From contig JAZRAB010000149.1 of NCBI GenBank assembly GCA_045634345.1, positions 1 through 5,842 on the forward strand: DNA of 5,842 nt. Direction: 5' to 3'. Shown one piece after another: positions 1-5,142 of the stretch. The notes under the pieces are model-generated. The model did no database searches. It was not told where the DNA came from and saw nothing but the letters and a program-made list of their open reading frames with translations. This stretch comes from Flemingiibacterium sp045634345. Its GTDB lineage: Bacteria > Bacillota > Clostridia > Oscillospirales > CAG-272. The position numbers were made by a program, and so were the translations under genes. Numbering within the stretch: position 1 is the first letter of the stretch; each line of letters starts with the position of its first letter.

Positions 1-15
1 ATTTTTGTGGTGGGA

Positions 16-1641
16 TTAATACATGCCGCCCATTCCGCCGCCTGCTGGCATCGGAGGTTCGGGCTCCTTGATGTCGGAAACAACAGCCTCGGTGGTGAGG
101 ACGGTTGCCGCAACGCTTGCCGCGTTCTGAAGTGCGGAACGAGTAACCTTGGTCGGGTCAACGATTCCTGCTTCCATCATATCAACATACTTTTCGTTGT
201 ATGCGTCGAAGCCGTATCCCTTCTTTCCGCTGGAGAGGATCTTATCAACGATGATAGAGCCTTCAAAGCCTGCGTTTTCTGCAATCTGACGTACCGGAGC
301 TTCAAGAGACTTGAGAACGATTCTAACACCGGTCTTTTCATCGCCGTCAACTGTGTCGAGGAGTGCCTTGACATCATCAATTACGTTGAGGTAAGCGGTA
401 CCGCCGCCTGCAACGATACCCTCTTCAACAGCCGCCTTTGTAGCGTTGAGAGCATCCTCGATGCGGAGCTTCTTTTCCTTCATTTCGGTTTCGGTAGCAG
501 CACCGACCTTGATAACGGCTACGCCGCCTGCGAGCTTTGCAAGTCTCTCGGTGAGCTTCTCGCGGTCGAAGTCGGAAGTGGTGGTTTCGATAGCGTTCTT
601 GATCTGATTAACCCTTGCCTTGATATCCTCGCTGTTGCCTGCGCCGCCAACGATGATGGTGTTTTCCTTGTTGACCTTGATCTGTCTTGCGCGGCCGAGC
701 TGGTGGATCTGAGTGTCCTTGAGCTCAAGACCGAGCTCGTCGGAGATAACCTCACCGCCGGTGAGTACAGCGATGTCGCGGAGCATTTCCTTGCGTCTGT
801 CGCCGAAGCCTGGAGCCTTTACAGCGATGCAGACGAATGTGCCGCGGAGCTTGTTGAGAACGAGAGTGGTGAGAGCTTCACCCTCAACATCCTCTGCAAT
901 GATAAGGAGCTTCTTGCCGGACTGAACGATCTGTTCGAGAACGGGAAGGATCTCCTGGATGTTGCTGATCTTCTTTTCGGTGATAAGGATGAGTGCGTCG
1001 TCGATGACAGCCTCCATCTTATCTGTATCGGTTGCCATGTAGGGAGAAAGGTAACCGCGGTCAAACTGCATACCCTCAACTACCTCGCAGTAGGTTTCAG
1101 CAGACTTGGATTCCTCAACGGTGATAACGCCGTCTGCGGTAACCTTTTCCATAGCGTCAGCGATGAGATTGCCGATAACCTCGTCACCGGAGGAAACAGT
1201 ACCAACGCGAGCGATATCGGCAGTACCCTTTACCTTTGCGGAGTTTGCGGTAAGACCTGCAACTGCCTTGTCAACTGCCTTCTGGATACCCTTGCGGATA
1301 ACGATGGGGTTTGCACCGGCAGCTACGTTCTTCATACCCTCGTTGATGAATGCCTGAGCGAGAAGGGTAGCGGTGGTTGTACCGTCACCTGCTGCATCGT
1401 TAGTCTTGGTTGCAACTTCCTTAACGAGCTGTGCGCCCATGTTTTCAGCCGCATCCTCAAGCTCGATCTCCTTTGCGATGGTAACACCGTCGTTAGTGAT
1501 GAGGGGAGCGCCGAACTTCTTGTCGAGCACTACGTTTCTGCCCTTGGGACCCATTGTGATCTTAACTGTGTTAGCGAGCTTGTCAACGCCTGCGAGCAGT
1601 GCGTTTCTTGCTTCGATTCCGTAAATGATATTCTTTGCCAT
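16..1641 (-). CDS. groEL: Chaperonin GroEL (Hsp60, 60 kDa subunit)
   Basis: ATP-driven cytosolic chaperonin; by family knowledge, two stacked seven-membered rings that fold proteins under a GroES lid. The 541-residue product is full length. The N-terminus (MAKNIIYGIEARNALLAGVD) and the equatorial ATP-binding stretches are intact: KITMGPKGRNVVLD (27-40), ITNDGVTIAKE (48-58, Asp51) and NDAAGDGTTT (81-90, Asp86). The catalytic aspartate equivalent to E. coli Asp398 is Asp396 in RIEDALNATKAAVEEG. APGFGDRRKEML (276-287) lies in the apical domain. The tail is a short Gly/Met run, GGGMGGMY, ending in Tyr rather than a long GGM repeat. The start is set by GGAGG at 1651-1655, nine bases before the ATG. 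It lies 21 nt downstream of groES in the same operon and is expected to be HrcA/CIRCE controlled. The fully open antisense frame implies it uses no TTA, CTA or TCA codons, as expected for a highly expressed gene. Confidence 0.99.
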   Translation of the reverse strand: MAKNIIYGIEARNALLAGVDKLANTVKITMGPKGRNVVLDKKFGAPLITNDGVTIAKEIELEDAAENMGAQLVKEVATKTNDAAGDGTTTATLLAQAFINEGMKNVAAGANPIVIRKGIQKAVDKAVAGLTANSAKVKGTADIARVGTVSSGDEVIGNLIADAMEKVTADGVITVEESKSAETYCEVVEGMQFDRGYLSPYMATDTDKMEAVIDDALILITEKKISNIQEILPVLEQIVQSGKKLLIIAEDVEGEALTTLVLNKLRGTFVCIAVKAPGFGDRRKEMLRDIAVLTGGEVISDELGLELKDTQIHQLGRARQIKVNKENTIIVGGAGNSEDIKARVNQIKNAIETTTSDFDREKLTERLAKLAGGVAVIKVGAATETEMKEKKLRIEDALNATKAAVEEGIVAGGGTAYLNVIDDVKALLDTVDGDEKTGVRIVLKSLEAPVRQIAENAGFEGSIIVDKILSSGKKGYGFDAYNEKYVDMMEAGIVDPTKVTRSALQNAASVAATVLTTEAVVSDIKEPEPPMPAGGGMGGMY

Positions 1642-1662
1642 TTCAAATTACCTCCAAGCTAA

Positions 1663-1947
1663 TTATTCAACTACAGCGAGAATGTCGCTCTGGCGAACGA
1701 TGATGTATTCATTGCCGTCGCACTTTACTTCGGTGCCTGCATACTTGCTGGTGATAACCTTTTCACCAACCTTAACGGTCATTACGACCTCCTTGCCGTC
1801 AACAAGTCCGCCGGGGCCGACTGCAACGACCTCTGCAACCTGCGGCTTTTCCTTTGCTGCGCCTGCGAGAATGATACCACTCTTTGTGGTCTCCTCAGCC
1901 TCTACCATTTTAACGACAACTCTGTCGCCAAGCGGTTTGATAGTCAT
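1663..1947 (-). CDS. groES: Co-chaperonin GroES (Hsp10)
   Basis: Ten-kDa lid of the GroEL chamber; by family knowledge a heptamer that binds GroEL through a mobile loop. The product has 94 residues, normal for the family. It opens with the hallmark IKPLGDRVVVK (3-13). The mobile loop (about 16-35) carries the GroEL-binding tripeptide IIL at 25-27, and the roof hairpin follows at GPGGLVDGK (44-52). The C-terminal strand YIIVRQSDILAVVE is typical. AGGAGG lies eight bases before the ATG (1956-1961 on the plus strand), which fixes the start. It is the first gene of the operon, followed 21 nt later by groEL, and has a 5' leader of about 85 nt that begins with the CIRCE operator. Confidence 0.99.
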   Translation of the reverse strand: MTIKPLGDRVVVKMVEAEETTKSGIILAGAAKEKPQVAEVVAVGPGGLVDGKEVVMTVKVGEKVITSKYAGTEVKCDGNEYIIVRQSDILAVVE

Positions 1948-1955
1948 GATAATTT

Positions 1956-1961
1956 CCTCCT
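1956..1961 (-). promoter_or_regulatory. Ribosome binding site of groES
   Basis: AGGAGG on the minus strand, eight bases upstream of the groES ATG. It is a perfect Shine-Dalgarno core and supports the chosen start. Confidence 0.9.
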
Positions 1962-2000
1962 GATATTTGAGCCGTCATAGACGTGCTTGATTTCGTATTT

Positions 2001-2027
2001 TTAGCACTCAAAGGCGCCGAGTGCTAA
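2001..2027. promoter_or_regulatory. CIRCE operator (HrcA binding site) of groESL
   Basis: Perfect inverted repeat TTAGCACTC (2001-2009), a 9-nt spacer (2010-2018), then GAGTGCTAA (2019-2027). This matches the established CIRCE consensus at all 18 arm positions with the canonical spacer. It lies just downstream of the predicted groES transcription start, the usual position for repression by HrcA, whose activity depends on the GroE chaperonin. The hrcA gene itself is not in the window. Confidence 0.97.
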
Positions 2028-2038
2028 CGTACGTTTAT

Positions 2039-2067
2039 ATTGTACACCCCGAAAACATAAAAATCAA
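2039..2067 (-). promoter_or_regulatory. Sigma-A-type promoter of groES-groEL
   Basis: Read on the minus strand, a -35 box TTGATT (2062-2067) is followed after exactly 17 bases by a -10 box TACAAT (2039-2044). Transcription would start near 2032, so the CIRCE operator would occupy roughly the first 30 nt of the transcript. The box sequences and spacing are seen directly; the start point is inferred. Confidence 0.75.
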
Positions 2068-2093
2068 GTGCTTTTTCCATAGTTTACACTTTA

Positions 2094-2121
2094 GTTACAA
2101 CTTATTTCCACAATATATAAT
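2094..2121 (+). promoter_or_regulatory. Possible promoter of the AGCS transporter gene
   Basis: A perfect -10 box TATAAT (2116-2121) has a weak -35 candidate GTTACA (2094-2099), spacer 16. Transcription would start near 2128, placing the second CIRCE-like site (2152-2178) about 25 nt inside the transcript, as in the groES arrangement. An alternative is TACAAT at 2213-2218 with TTTACA at 2193-2198, but its 14-nt spacer is too short. Only moderate support. Confidence 0.45.
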
Positions 2122-2151
2122 TATGACAAAATCTCTTATTTTACGATGTTT

Positions 2152-2178
2152 TTATCACGCGATGCTTTCGAGTGCTAA
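2152..2178. promoter_or_regulatory. Second, imperfect CIRCE-like operator
   Basis: TTATCACGC (2152-2160), a spacer of exactly nine bases (2161-2169), then GAGTGCTAA (2170-2178). The right arm is a perfect CIRCE half-site and the left arm matches seven of nine positions, giving 16 of 18 overall. A 12-bp string, CGAGTGCTAACG, is identical to that of the perfect CIRCE (2018-2029 and 2169-2180). It lies between a candidate promoter and the start codon of the AGCS transporter. HrcA binding is inferred; the weaker left arm may lower affinity. Confidence 0.65.
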
Positions 2179-2234
2179 CGGTGAATTTGTTCTTTACACA
2201 GCGGTACAAGCATACAATAAATAAAAACGATTAT

Positions 2235-2239
2235 GGGAG
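2235..2239 (+). promoter_or_regulatory. Ribosome binding site that decides the AGCS start
   Basis: GGGAG sits seven bases before the ATG at 2247. The frame is open further upstream, to a GTG at 2172, but that codon lies inside the CIRCE-like site and would add a polar, family-atypical N-terminus. The ATG at 2247 is therefore preferred. Confidence 0.8.
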
Positions 2240-2246
2240 TCTTTCT

Positions 2247-3578
2247 ATGCTCACATCCTTTTTAGATTTTATCAACAGCTATATTTTCGGGCCGGGGCTG
2301 TGTGTAACTGTATTTTTGGGTGGAATATTCTTGCTTTTTTATCTTCGCCCATTCTTTATAACCAAGCCAAAAAGATTATTGTATGCATTAAAATCAAGCG
2401 GCGGCAATAGTGGCGTTTCGCCGCTTCGTGCAATGATAGTGGCACTTGCCGGAACGCTCGGTGTCGGTAACATTGCAGGTGTAGCCTCCGCTATTACTAT
2501 CGGCGGCGCAGGGGCGGTGTTCTGGATGCTTGCGAGCGCAGTTGCGGCACTTCCGCTGAAGTATGCCGAAATAGTGCTCGCTGTACGCCACCGCAGGCGT
2601 GACAGTGTTGGCGCGCTTCACGGCGGAGCGTATTTTTACATTGCTGAGCGAGGTACACGTTTATCTAAATTTATGGCATCCTTTTTCGCGCTTCTTTGTG
2701 TCGGCGCTTCACTTGCCATGGGATGTGCGGTGCAGTCAAGCGCAATAGCTGTGAGTATACAGGATACGCTGTCTGTTCCTCCGCTCGCATGCGGAGCTTG
2801 CGTCGGTCTGCTTACATTTTTTGTAGCGTCCGGCGGACTTTCGCGCATTGCCTTGCTGACCGAAAAACTGATTCCGATTATGAGCGGCGTTTACATCATA
2901 ATGTCACTATATATTATATGTACAAATTTTTCACTGCTCGGTGGTATCATGCGCGATATCGTAAGCGAGGCCTTTGACGTGCAGGCGATGGGCGGCGGCG
3001 TTATCGGATTCATAACAAGCCGCGCACTGCGTATCGGAGTGACGCGCGGAATTGTTTCAAATGAAGCCGGATGCGGTACGGCGCCCATTGCACACGCGAG
3101 TGCCGAAGTGAGTGCACCGGCGGCGCAAGGCGTTTTCGGTATTTTGGAAGTGTTTATAGATACGATAGTTCTTTGCACGCTGACCGCATTTGTAGTGCTT
3201 ATTGCCGAGCGTCACGGAATATCACCGGTGTCGGACGGAATGCTTGGTGCATCGAACGCATTCTCGCAGTTCATTCCGTTTGCAAGCCCGATTTTGTGCA
3301 TATCGGTGGCTGTGTTTGCCTTTTGCACTATCGTTTGTTGGTTTTATTACGGTACGGAGAGCTTACATTACATTGCTCCAAGCAAACGCGCCCGCACAAT
3401 ATATCTTTTTCTGTATTCACTCTGCGCCGCTCTCGGTGCTGTGACTTCAAACAGCATAGTATGGAGTCTTTCAGACCTTACTATCAGTGCAATGACAGCG
3501 GTAAATCTTACGGCTGTACTTTTGATGGCACATGAGGTTAAAAAAGATACAGATGAGTATTTCTATAAGATAAAATAA
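2247..3578 (+). CDS. AGCS-family sodium:amino acid (alanine/glycine) symporter
   Basis: Inner-membrane secondary carrier of the alanine/glycine:cation symporter family (AGCS), which imports small neutral amino acids with sodium. The product has 443 residues with about ten hydrophobic segments. Family motifs in order are GTLGVGNIAGVA (69-80), LPLKYAEIVLAVRHR (102-116), GGAYFYI (126-132), TRGIVSNEAGCGTAPIAHA (266-284), LEVFIDTIVLCTLTA (300-314), FAFCTIVCWFYYGTES (357-372) and a C-terminal WSLSDL (406-411). It diverges from the common pattern: GGAYFYI stands where GGPMYYI is usual, and GCGTAPIAHA where GLGSAPIAHA is usual. Its substrate therefore should not be assumed to be alanine. The start is chosen by GGGAG at 2235-2239. 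The gene diverges from groES and has a CIRCE-like site in its leader. No hairpin terminator is visible, only a T8 run at 3589-3596. Confidence 0.93.
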   Translation: MLTSFLDFINSYIFGPGLCVTVFLGGIFLLFYLRPFFITKPKRLLYALKSSGGNSGVSPLRAMIVALAGTLGVGNIAGVASAITIGGAGAVFWMLASAVAALPLKYAEIVLAVRHRRRDSVGALHGGAYFYIAERGTRLSKFMASFFALLCVGASLAMGCAVQSSAIAVSIQDTLSVPPLACGACVGLLTFFVASGGLSRIALLTEKLIPIMSGVYIIMSLYIICTNFSLLGGIMRDIVSEAFDVQAMGGGVIGFITSRALRIGVTRGIVSNEAGCGTAPIAHASAEVSAPAAQGVFGILEVFIDTIVLCTLTAFVVLIAERHGISPVSDGMLGASNAFSQFIPFASPILCISVAVFAFCTIVCWFYYGTESLHYIAPSKRARTIYLFLYSLCAALGAVTSNSIVWSLSDLTISAMTAVNLTAVLLMAHEVKKDTDEYFYKIK

Positions 3579-3606
3579 GAATAGGCTGTTTTTTTTCATA
3601 ATTGTG

Positions 3607-3635
3607 TTGCAAAATGAAGAATAATATGGTATAAT
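3607..3635 (+). promoter_or_regulatory. Sigma-A promoter with extended -10, upstream of the FNT gene
   Basis: TTGCAA (3607-3612), a 17-nt spacer and a perfect TATAAT (3630-3635), with TGG directly before the -10 box (extended -10). The predicted start near 3642 gives a leader of about 33 nt. The boxes are seen; use in vivo is inferred. It makes the FNT gene a separate transcription unit from the transporter 96 nt upstream, although read-through is possible. Confidence 0.78.
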
Positions 3636-3674
3636 AGTAAAAATTAATTCTACGAACAGAAAGCGAAACACAAA

Positions 3675-4298
3675 ATGAAAAAAACTTTTTTTCTCGCAGT
3701 TCTTGCCGGTATTTGTATCGGGCTTGGCGGAACCGTATTCCTCTCGGTTGACAACAAGGTTGTTGGCGCGGCGCTTTTCTCTCTCGGACTTCTTACCATC
3801 CTCGGCTTTGGGTTCAATCTTTTCACCGGTAAGGTAGGGTATGCATTTGGCAATAAGCCTTCGTACATATTTACTTTGGTGATGATTTGGCTCGGCAACT
3901 TTATCGGTACGGCACTTGTTGCGTTTATGATGCGTTATACCCGTATGTTTGGTGCGCTCTATGCAAAGGTTGCTCCGATAGTCGAAACAAAGCTTAACGA
4001 CAATCTTTTAAGTATTCTTCTGCTTGCAATAGGATGCGGAATGTGCATGTTTATCGCGGTGGATCAGTACAAAAAGCGTTCCAGCACGGTCAGAGCACTG
4101 TTTGTTATATTCCCTGTGATGGTGTTTATCCTTTGCTCATTCGAGCATTGCGTGGCAAACATGTTTTATTTTGTACTTGCCGGAAGCTTTACATTCAAAA
4201 CACTTACATATCTATTTATAATGACGGTTGGAAATTCAATAGGCGGACTCCTTATTCCGTTTGTGACAAAGTTTATTGTAAACGAAAAAGAAGACTAA
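3675..4298 (+). CDS. Formate/nitrite transporter (FNT) family channel, compact form
   Basis: Membrane channel of the FNT family, whose members are aquaporin-like pentamers passing formate, nitrite, hydrosulfide or similar small anions. The 207 residues form about six hydrophobic helices (near 5-24, 29-50, 64-87, 110-130, 139-165 and 176-203). Hallmarks are LFTG (49-52), corresponding to the omega-loop region of FocA; SFEHCVANMF (155-164) with the pore histidine at 158; and GNSIGG (186-191). The usual N-terminal cytoplasmic helix is absent: FocA-type proteins are about 260-285 residues, and this one starts almost directly in the first membrane helix. There is no clear Shine-Dalgarno before the ATG, only a weak GAAAG region, unlike every other gene here. 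In an anaerobe, formate export or import is a natural guess, but the anion cannot be read from the sequence. Confidence 0.9.
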   Translation: MKKTFFLAVLAGICIGLGGTVFLSVDNKVVGAALFSLGLLTILGFGFNLFTGKVGYAFGNKPSYIFTLVMIWLGNFIGTALVAFMMRYTRMFGALYAKVAPIVETKLNDNLLSILLLAIGCGMCMFIAVDQYKKRSSTVRALFVIFPVMVFILCSFEHCVANMFYFVLAGSFTFKTLTYLFIMTVGNSIGGLLIPFVTKFIVNEKED

Positions 4299-4302
4299 AG
4301 CA

Positions 4303-4339
4303 TTGACCGGTCGGTGCATAAATGCATCGACCGGTTAAT
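4303..4339 (+). terminator. Long hairpin after the FNT gene, likely terminator
   Basis: A near-perfect palindrome, 4303-4319 against 4323-4339, gives 17 pairs including two G-U and a 3-nt loop. The core is ACCGGTCGGTGCAT facing ATGCATCGACCGGT. It begins five bases after the FNT stop codon. The tail is only moderately T-rich (TTAATTAT from about 4335), so Rho-independent termination may be incomplete. It could also act as a 3' end stabiliser. Confidence 0.65.
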
Positions 4340-4356
4340 TATCGGCTGCAAAAATA

Positions 4357-4408
4357 AATATACATGAATTATTATACACAATGTCTTCGGTAATTAATAA
4401 TGTATATT
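4357..4408. repeat. AT-rich inverted repeat in the FNT-rpmG gap
   Basis: AATATACAT (4357-4365) is repeated inverted as ATGTATATT (4400-4408), a perfect 9-bp match around a 34-nt centre. The centre contains CTTCGG (4385-4390), a UUCG-type loop sequence without a good closing stem. No gene is visible here. It could be chance in AT-rich DNA, a protein-binding site, or part of a degenerate hairpin. Confidence 0.35.
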
Positions 4409-4444
4409 AAAACAATTTGCATATAATATTTTTTGAAAAAACTC

Positions 4445-4473
4445 TTGACAAAAGGAAATAATTATGGTAAAAT
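4445..4473 (+). promoter_or_regulatory. Strong sigma-A promoter of rpmG-secE-nusG-rplK
   Basis: Perfect -35 TTGACA (4445-4450), 17-nt spacer, -10 TAAAAT (4468-4473), with TGG directly before the -10 (extended -10). A run of T and A tracts (4429-4442) just upstream resembles an UP element. The start is predicted near 4480, leaving an untranslated leader of about 175 nt before rpmG. A near-consensus promoter suits a ribosomal-protein operon. Confidence 0.87.
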
Positions 4474-4479
4474 AAATCT

Positions 4480-4655
4480 ACCTCTGCGAGAGGGTTCTTT
4501 TTTTGCGCAGATTTCGCCGCGAAGACTGCATGAAAAAACTGCCGTTTCGGGAGGGAGGTACGTGACAGTGCCGCTCGTCGCCATGTGTCGGCGATGCTGT
4601 CACAATTCTAACGTGCGTGGGATCCCCTCGCATAATCTAATCGGGAGGTGCCGAA
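4480..4655 (+). promoter_or_regulatory. Structured 5' leader of the rpmG operon
   Basis: About 175 nt without a confident gene but rich in pairing. (1) CCTCT-GCG-AGAGG (4481-4493) is followed by a T-rich run to 4504. (2) TCTGCG (4483-4488) can instead pair with CGCAGA (4506-4511). (3) GCAG (4507-4510) can pair with CTGC (4526-4529) around TTCG/CGAA. (4) A large bulged hairpin spans 4562-4603: GTGACAG with CTGTCAC outside, CGTCGCC with GGCGATG inside, and a 7-nt 5' bulge. (5) A hairpin at 4613-4633 has GCG-U-GGG facing CCC-U-CGC. Such a long folded leader suggests post-initiation control, but I do not recognise a known riboswitch or ribosomal-protein leader class. Confidence 0.5.
4644..4648 (+). 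promoter_or_regulatory. Ribosome binding site of rpmG
   Basis: GGAGG within GGGAGGTG, seven bases before the rpmG ATG at 4656. It defines the start of this short gene. Confidence 0.9.
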
Positions 4656-4805
4656 ATGAGAGTTAAAATCACACTGGCGTGCAGTGAATGCAAGCAGAGA
4701 AATTACGACACAAAGAAAAACAAGAAAAATGACCCCGACAGACTTGAAATGAACAAGTACTGCAAATTCTGCCGCAAGCATACCCTTCACAAGGAAACAA
4801 AGTAA
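4656..4805 (+). CDS. rpmG: Large-subunit ribosomal protein bL33 (zinc-ribbon form)
   Basis: Small protein of the 50S subunit, located near the E site by family knowledge. The 49-residue product (MRVKITLACSEC...HKETK) has normal length. It carries two CxxC pairs, Cys9/Cys12 (ACSEC) and Cys36/Cys39 (YCKFC), the zinc-binding C+ type of bL33, plus the usual lysine-rich middle (KKNKKN) and the CRKHTLHKETK end. The start follows a strong GGAGG with a 7-nt gap. It is first in the operon, with secE 42 nt downstream. That gap contains a small hairpin, TACTGT (4809-4814) with ACAGTA (4820-4825), too weak to be a terminator. Confidence 0.97.
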   Translation: MRVKITLACSECKQRNYDTKKNKKNDPDRLEMNKYCKFCRKHTLHKETK

Positions 4806-4835
4806 TTATACTGTTTAATACAGTAAATATTGATT

Positions 4836-4840
4836 GGAGG
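4836..4840 (+). promoter_or_regulatory. Ribosome binding site that decides the secE start
   Basis: GGAGG lies seven bases before the ATG at 4848. An in-frame TTG at 4830 would place the start before this site, so the ATG is preferred. Confidence 0.88.
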
Positions 4841-4847
4841 ATCAACT

Positions 4848-5120
4848 ATGGCGGAAATCGAAAAGACTGAAGCTGCTGCAGAGAAGAAGACGGAAAAGAA
4901 GCCTGTAAAGGACAAGCCGTCGATCTTCGCGCGTATTGCGAAATTCTTCCGCGATTACAGAGCAGAGCTTAAGAAGGTTACATGGTCATCCAAAGAGGAT
5001 ACCGTGAAAAACACAATCGTCGTAGCAGTAACGGTAGTTATCGCAGGTGTTGTTATAGGCTTACTTGATCTCGTATTCTCGAGCGGTCTCTCTGCACTTG
5101 GCAATCTTATAAATATATAA
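4848..5120 (+). CDS. secE: Preprotein translocase subunit SecE
   Basis: Essential small membrane subunit that clamps SecY in the SecYEG translocon. The 90-residue product has a charged Lys/Glu/Ala-rich N-terminus (1-24). Next comes the amphipathic segment with the family signature FFRDYRAELKKVTWSSKED (about 33-51), then a single membrane helix (about 55-77) and a short tail. The signature usually reads KVTWPS/T; here serine replaces the proline after Trp46. This single-helix form is typical of Gram-positives, whereas E. coli SecE has three helices. The ATG is chosen over the upstream TTG because of the GGAGG spacing. It sits between rpmG and nusG, 22 nt before nusG, in the conserved order. 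Confidence 0.95.
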   Translation: MAEIEKTEAAAEKKTEKKPVKDKPSIFARIAKFFRDYRAELKKVTWSSKEDTVKNTIVVAVTVVIAGVVIGLLDLVFSSGLSALGNLINI

Positions 5121-5142
5121 GAACGAATACGGAGAAGCTGTA

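Noticed and set aside
7..1662. 551-codon open frame antisense to groEL
   Set aside because: It is codon-aligned with groEL, so it stays open simply because groEL uses no TTA, CTA or TCA codons, as expected of a highly expressed gene. The translation resembles no protein family, and no ribosome binding site or promoter supports it.
1625..1963. 112-codon plus-strand frame across groES
   Set aside because: It lies wholly over groES and its ribosome binding site, has a low-complexity Thr/Ser/Pro composition and no start signal. groES on the other strand is unmistakable.
2172..2246. Upstream extension of the AGCS gene to GTG at 2172
   Set aside because: The GTG lies inside the CIRCE-like right arm, has no proper ribosome binding site, and would add a polar N-terminus. 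GGGAG seven bases before the ATG at 2247 fits better.
3579..3600. Terminator after the AGCS gene at the T8 run
   Set aside because: The T-run (3589-3596) is present, but no GC-rich stem precedes it, so an intrinsic terminator is not supported.
4299..4655. tRNA, small SRP RNA, 6S RNA or CRISPR in the FNT-rpmG gap
   Set aside because: No cloverleaf with a T-arm, no SRP GGAA-type apical loop with its conserved internal loop, no 6S-like long stem and no regularly spaced direct repeats were found.
4433..4666. 77-codon frame covering the rpmG promoter and leader as a full gene
   Set aside because: Its start lies upstream of the -35 box, so the predicted transcript would not contain it. Only a shorter leader peptide inside it remains conceivable.
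4608..4790. 60-codon minus-strand frame antisense to rpmG
   Set aside because: It overlaps the clear bL33 gene and has no ribosome binding site or family resemblance.
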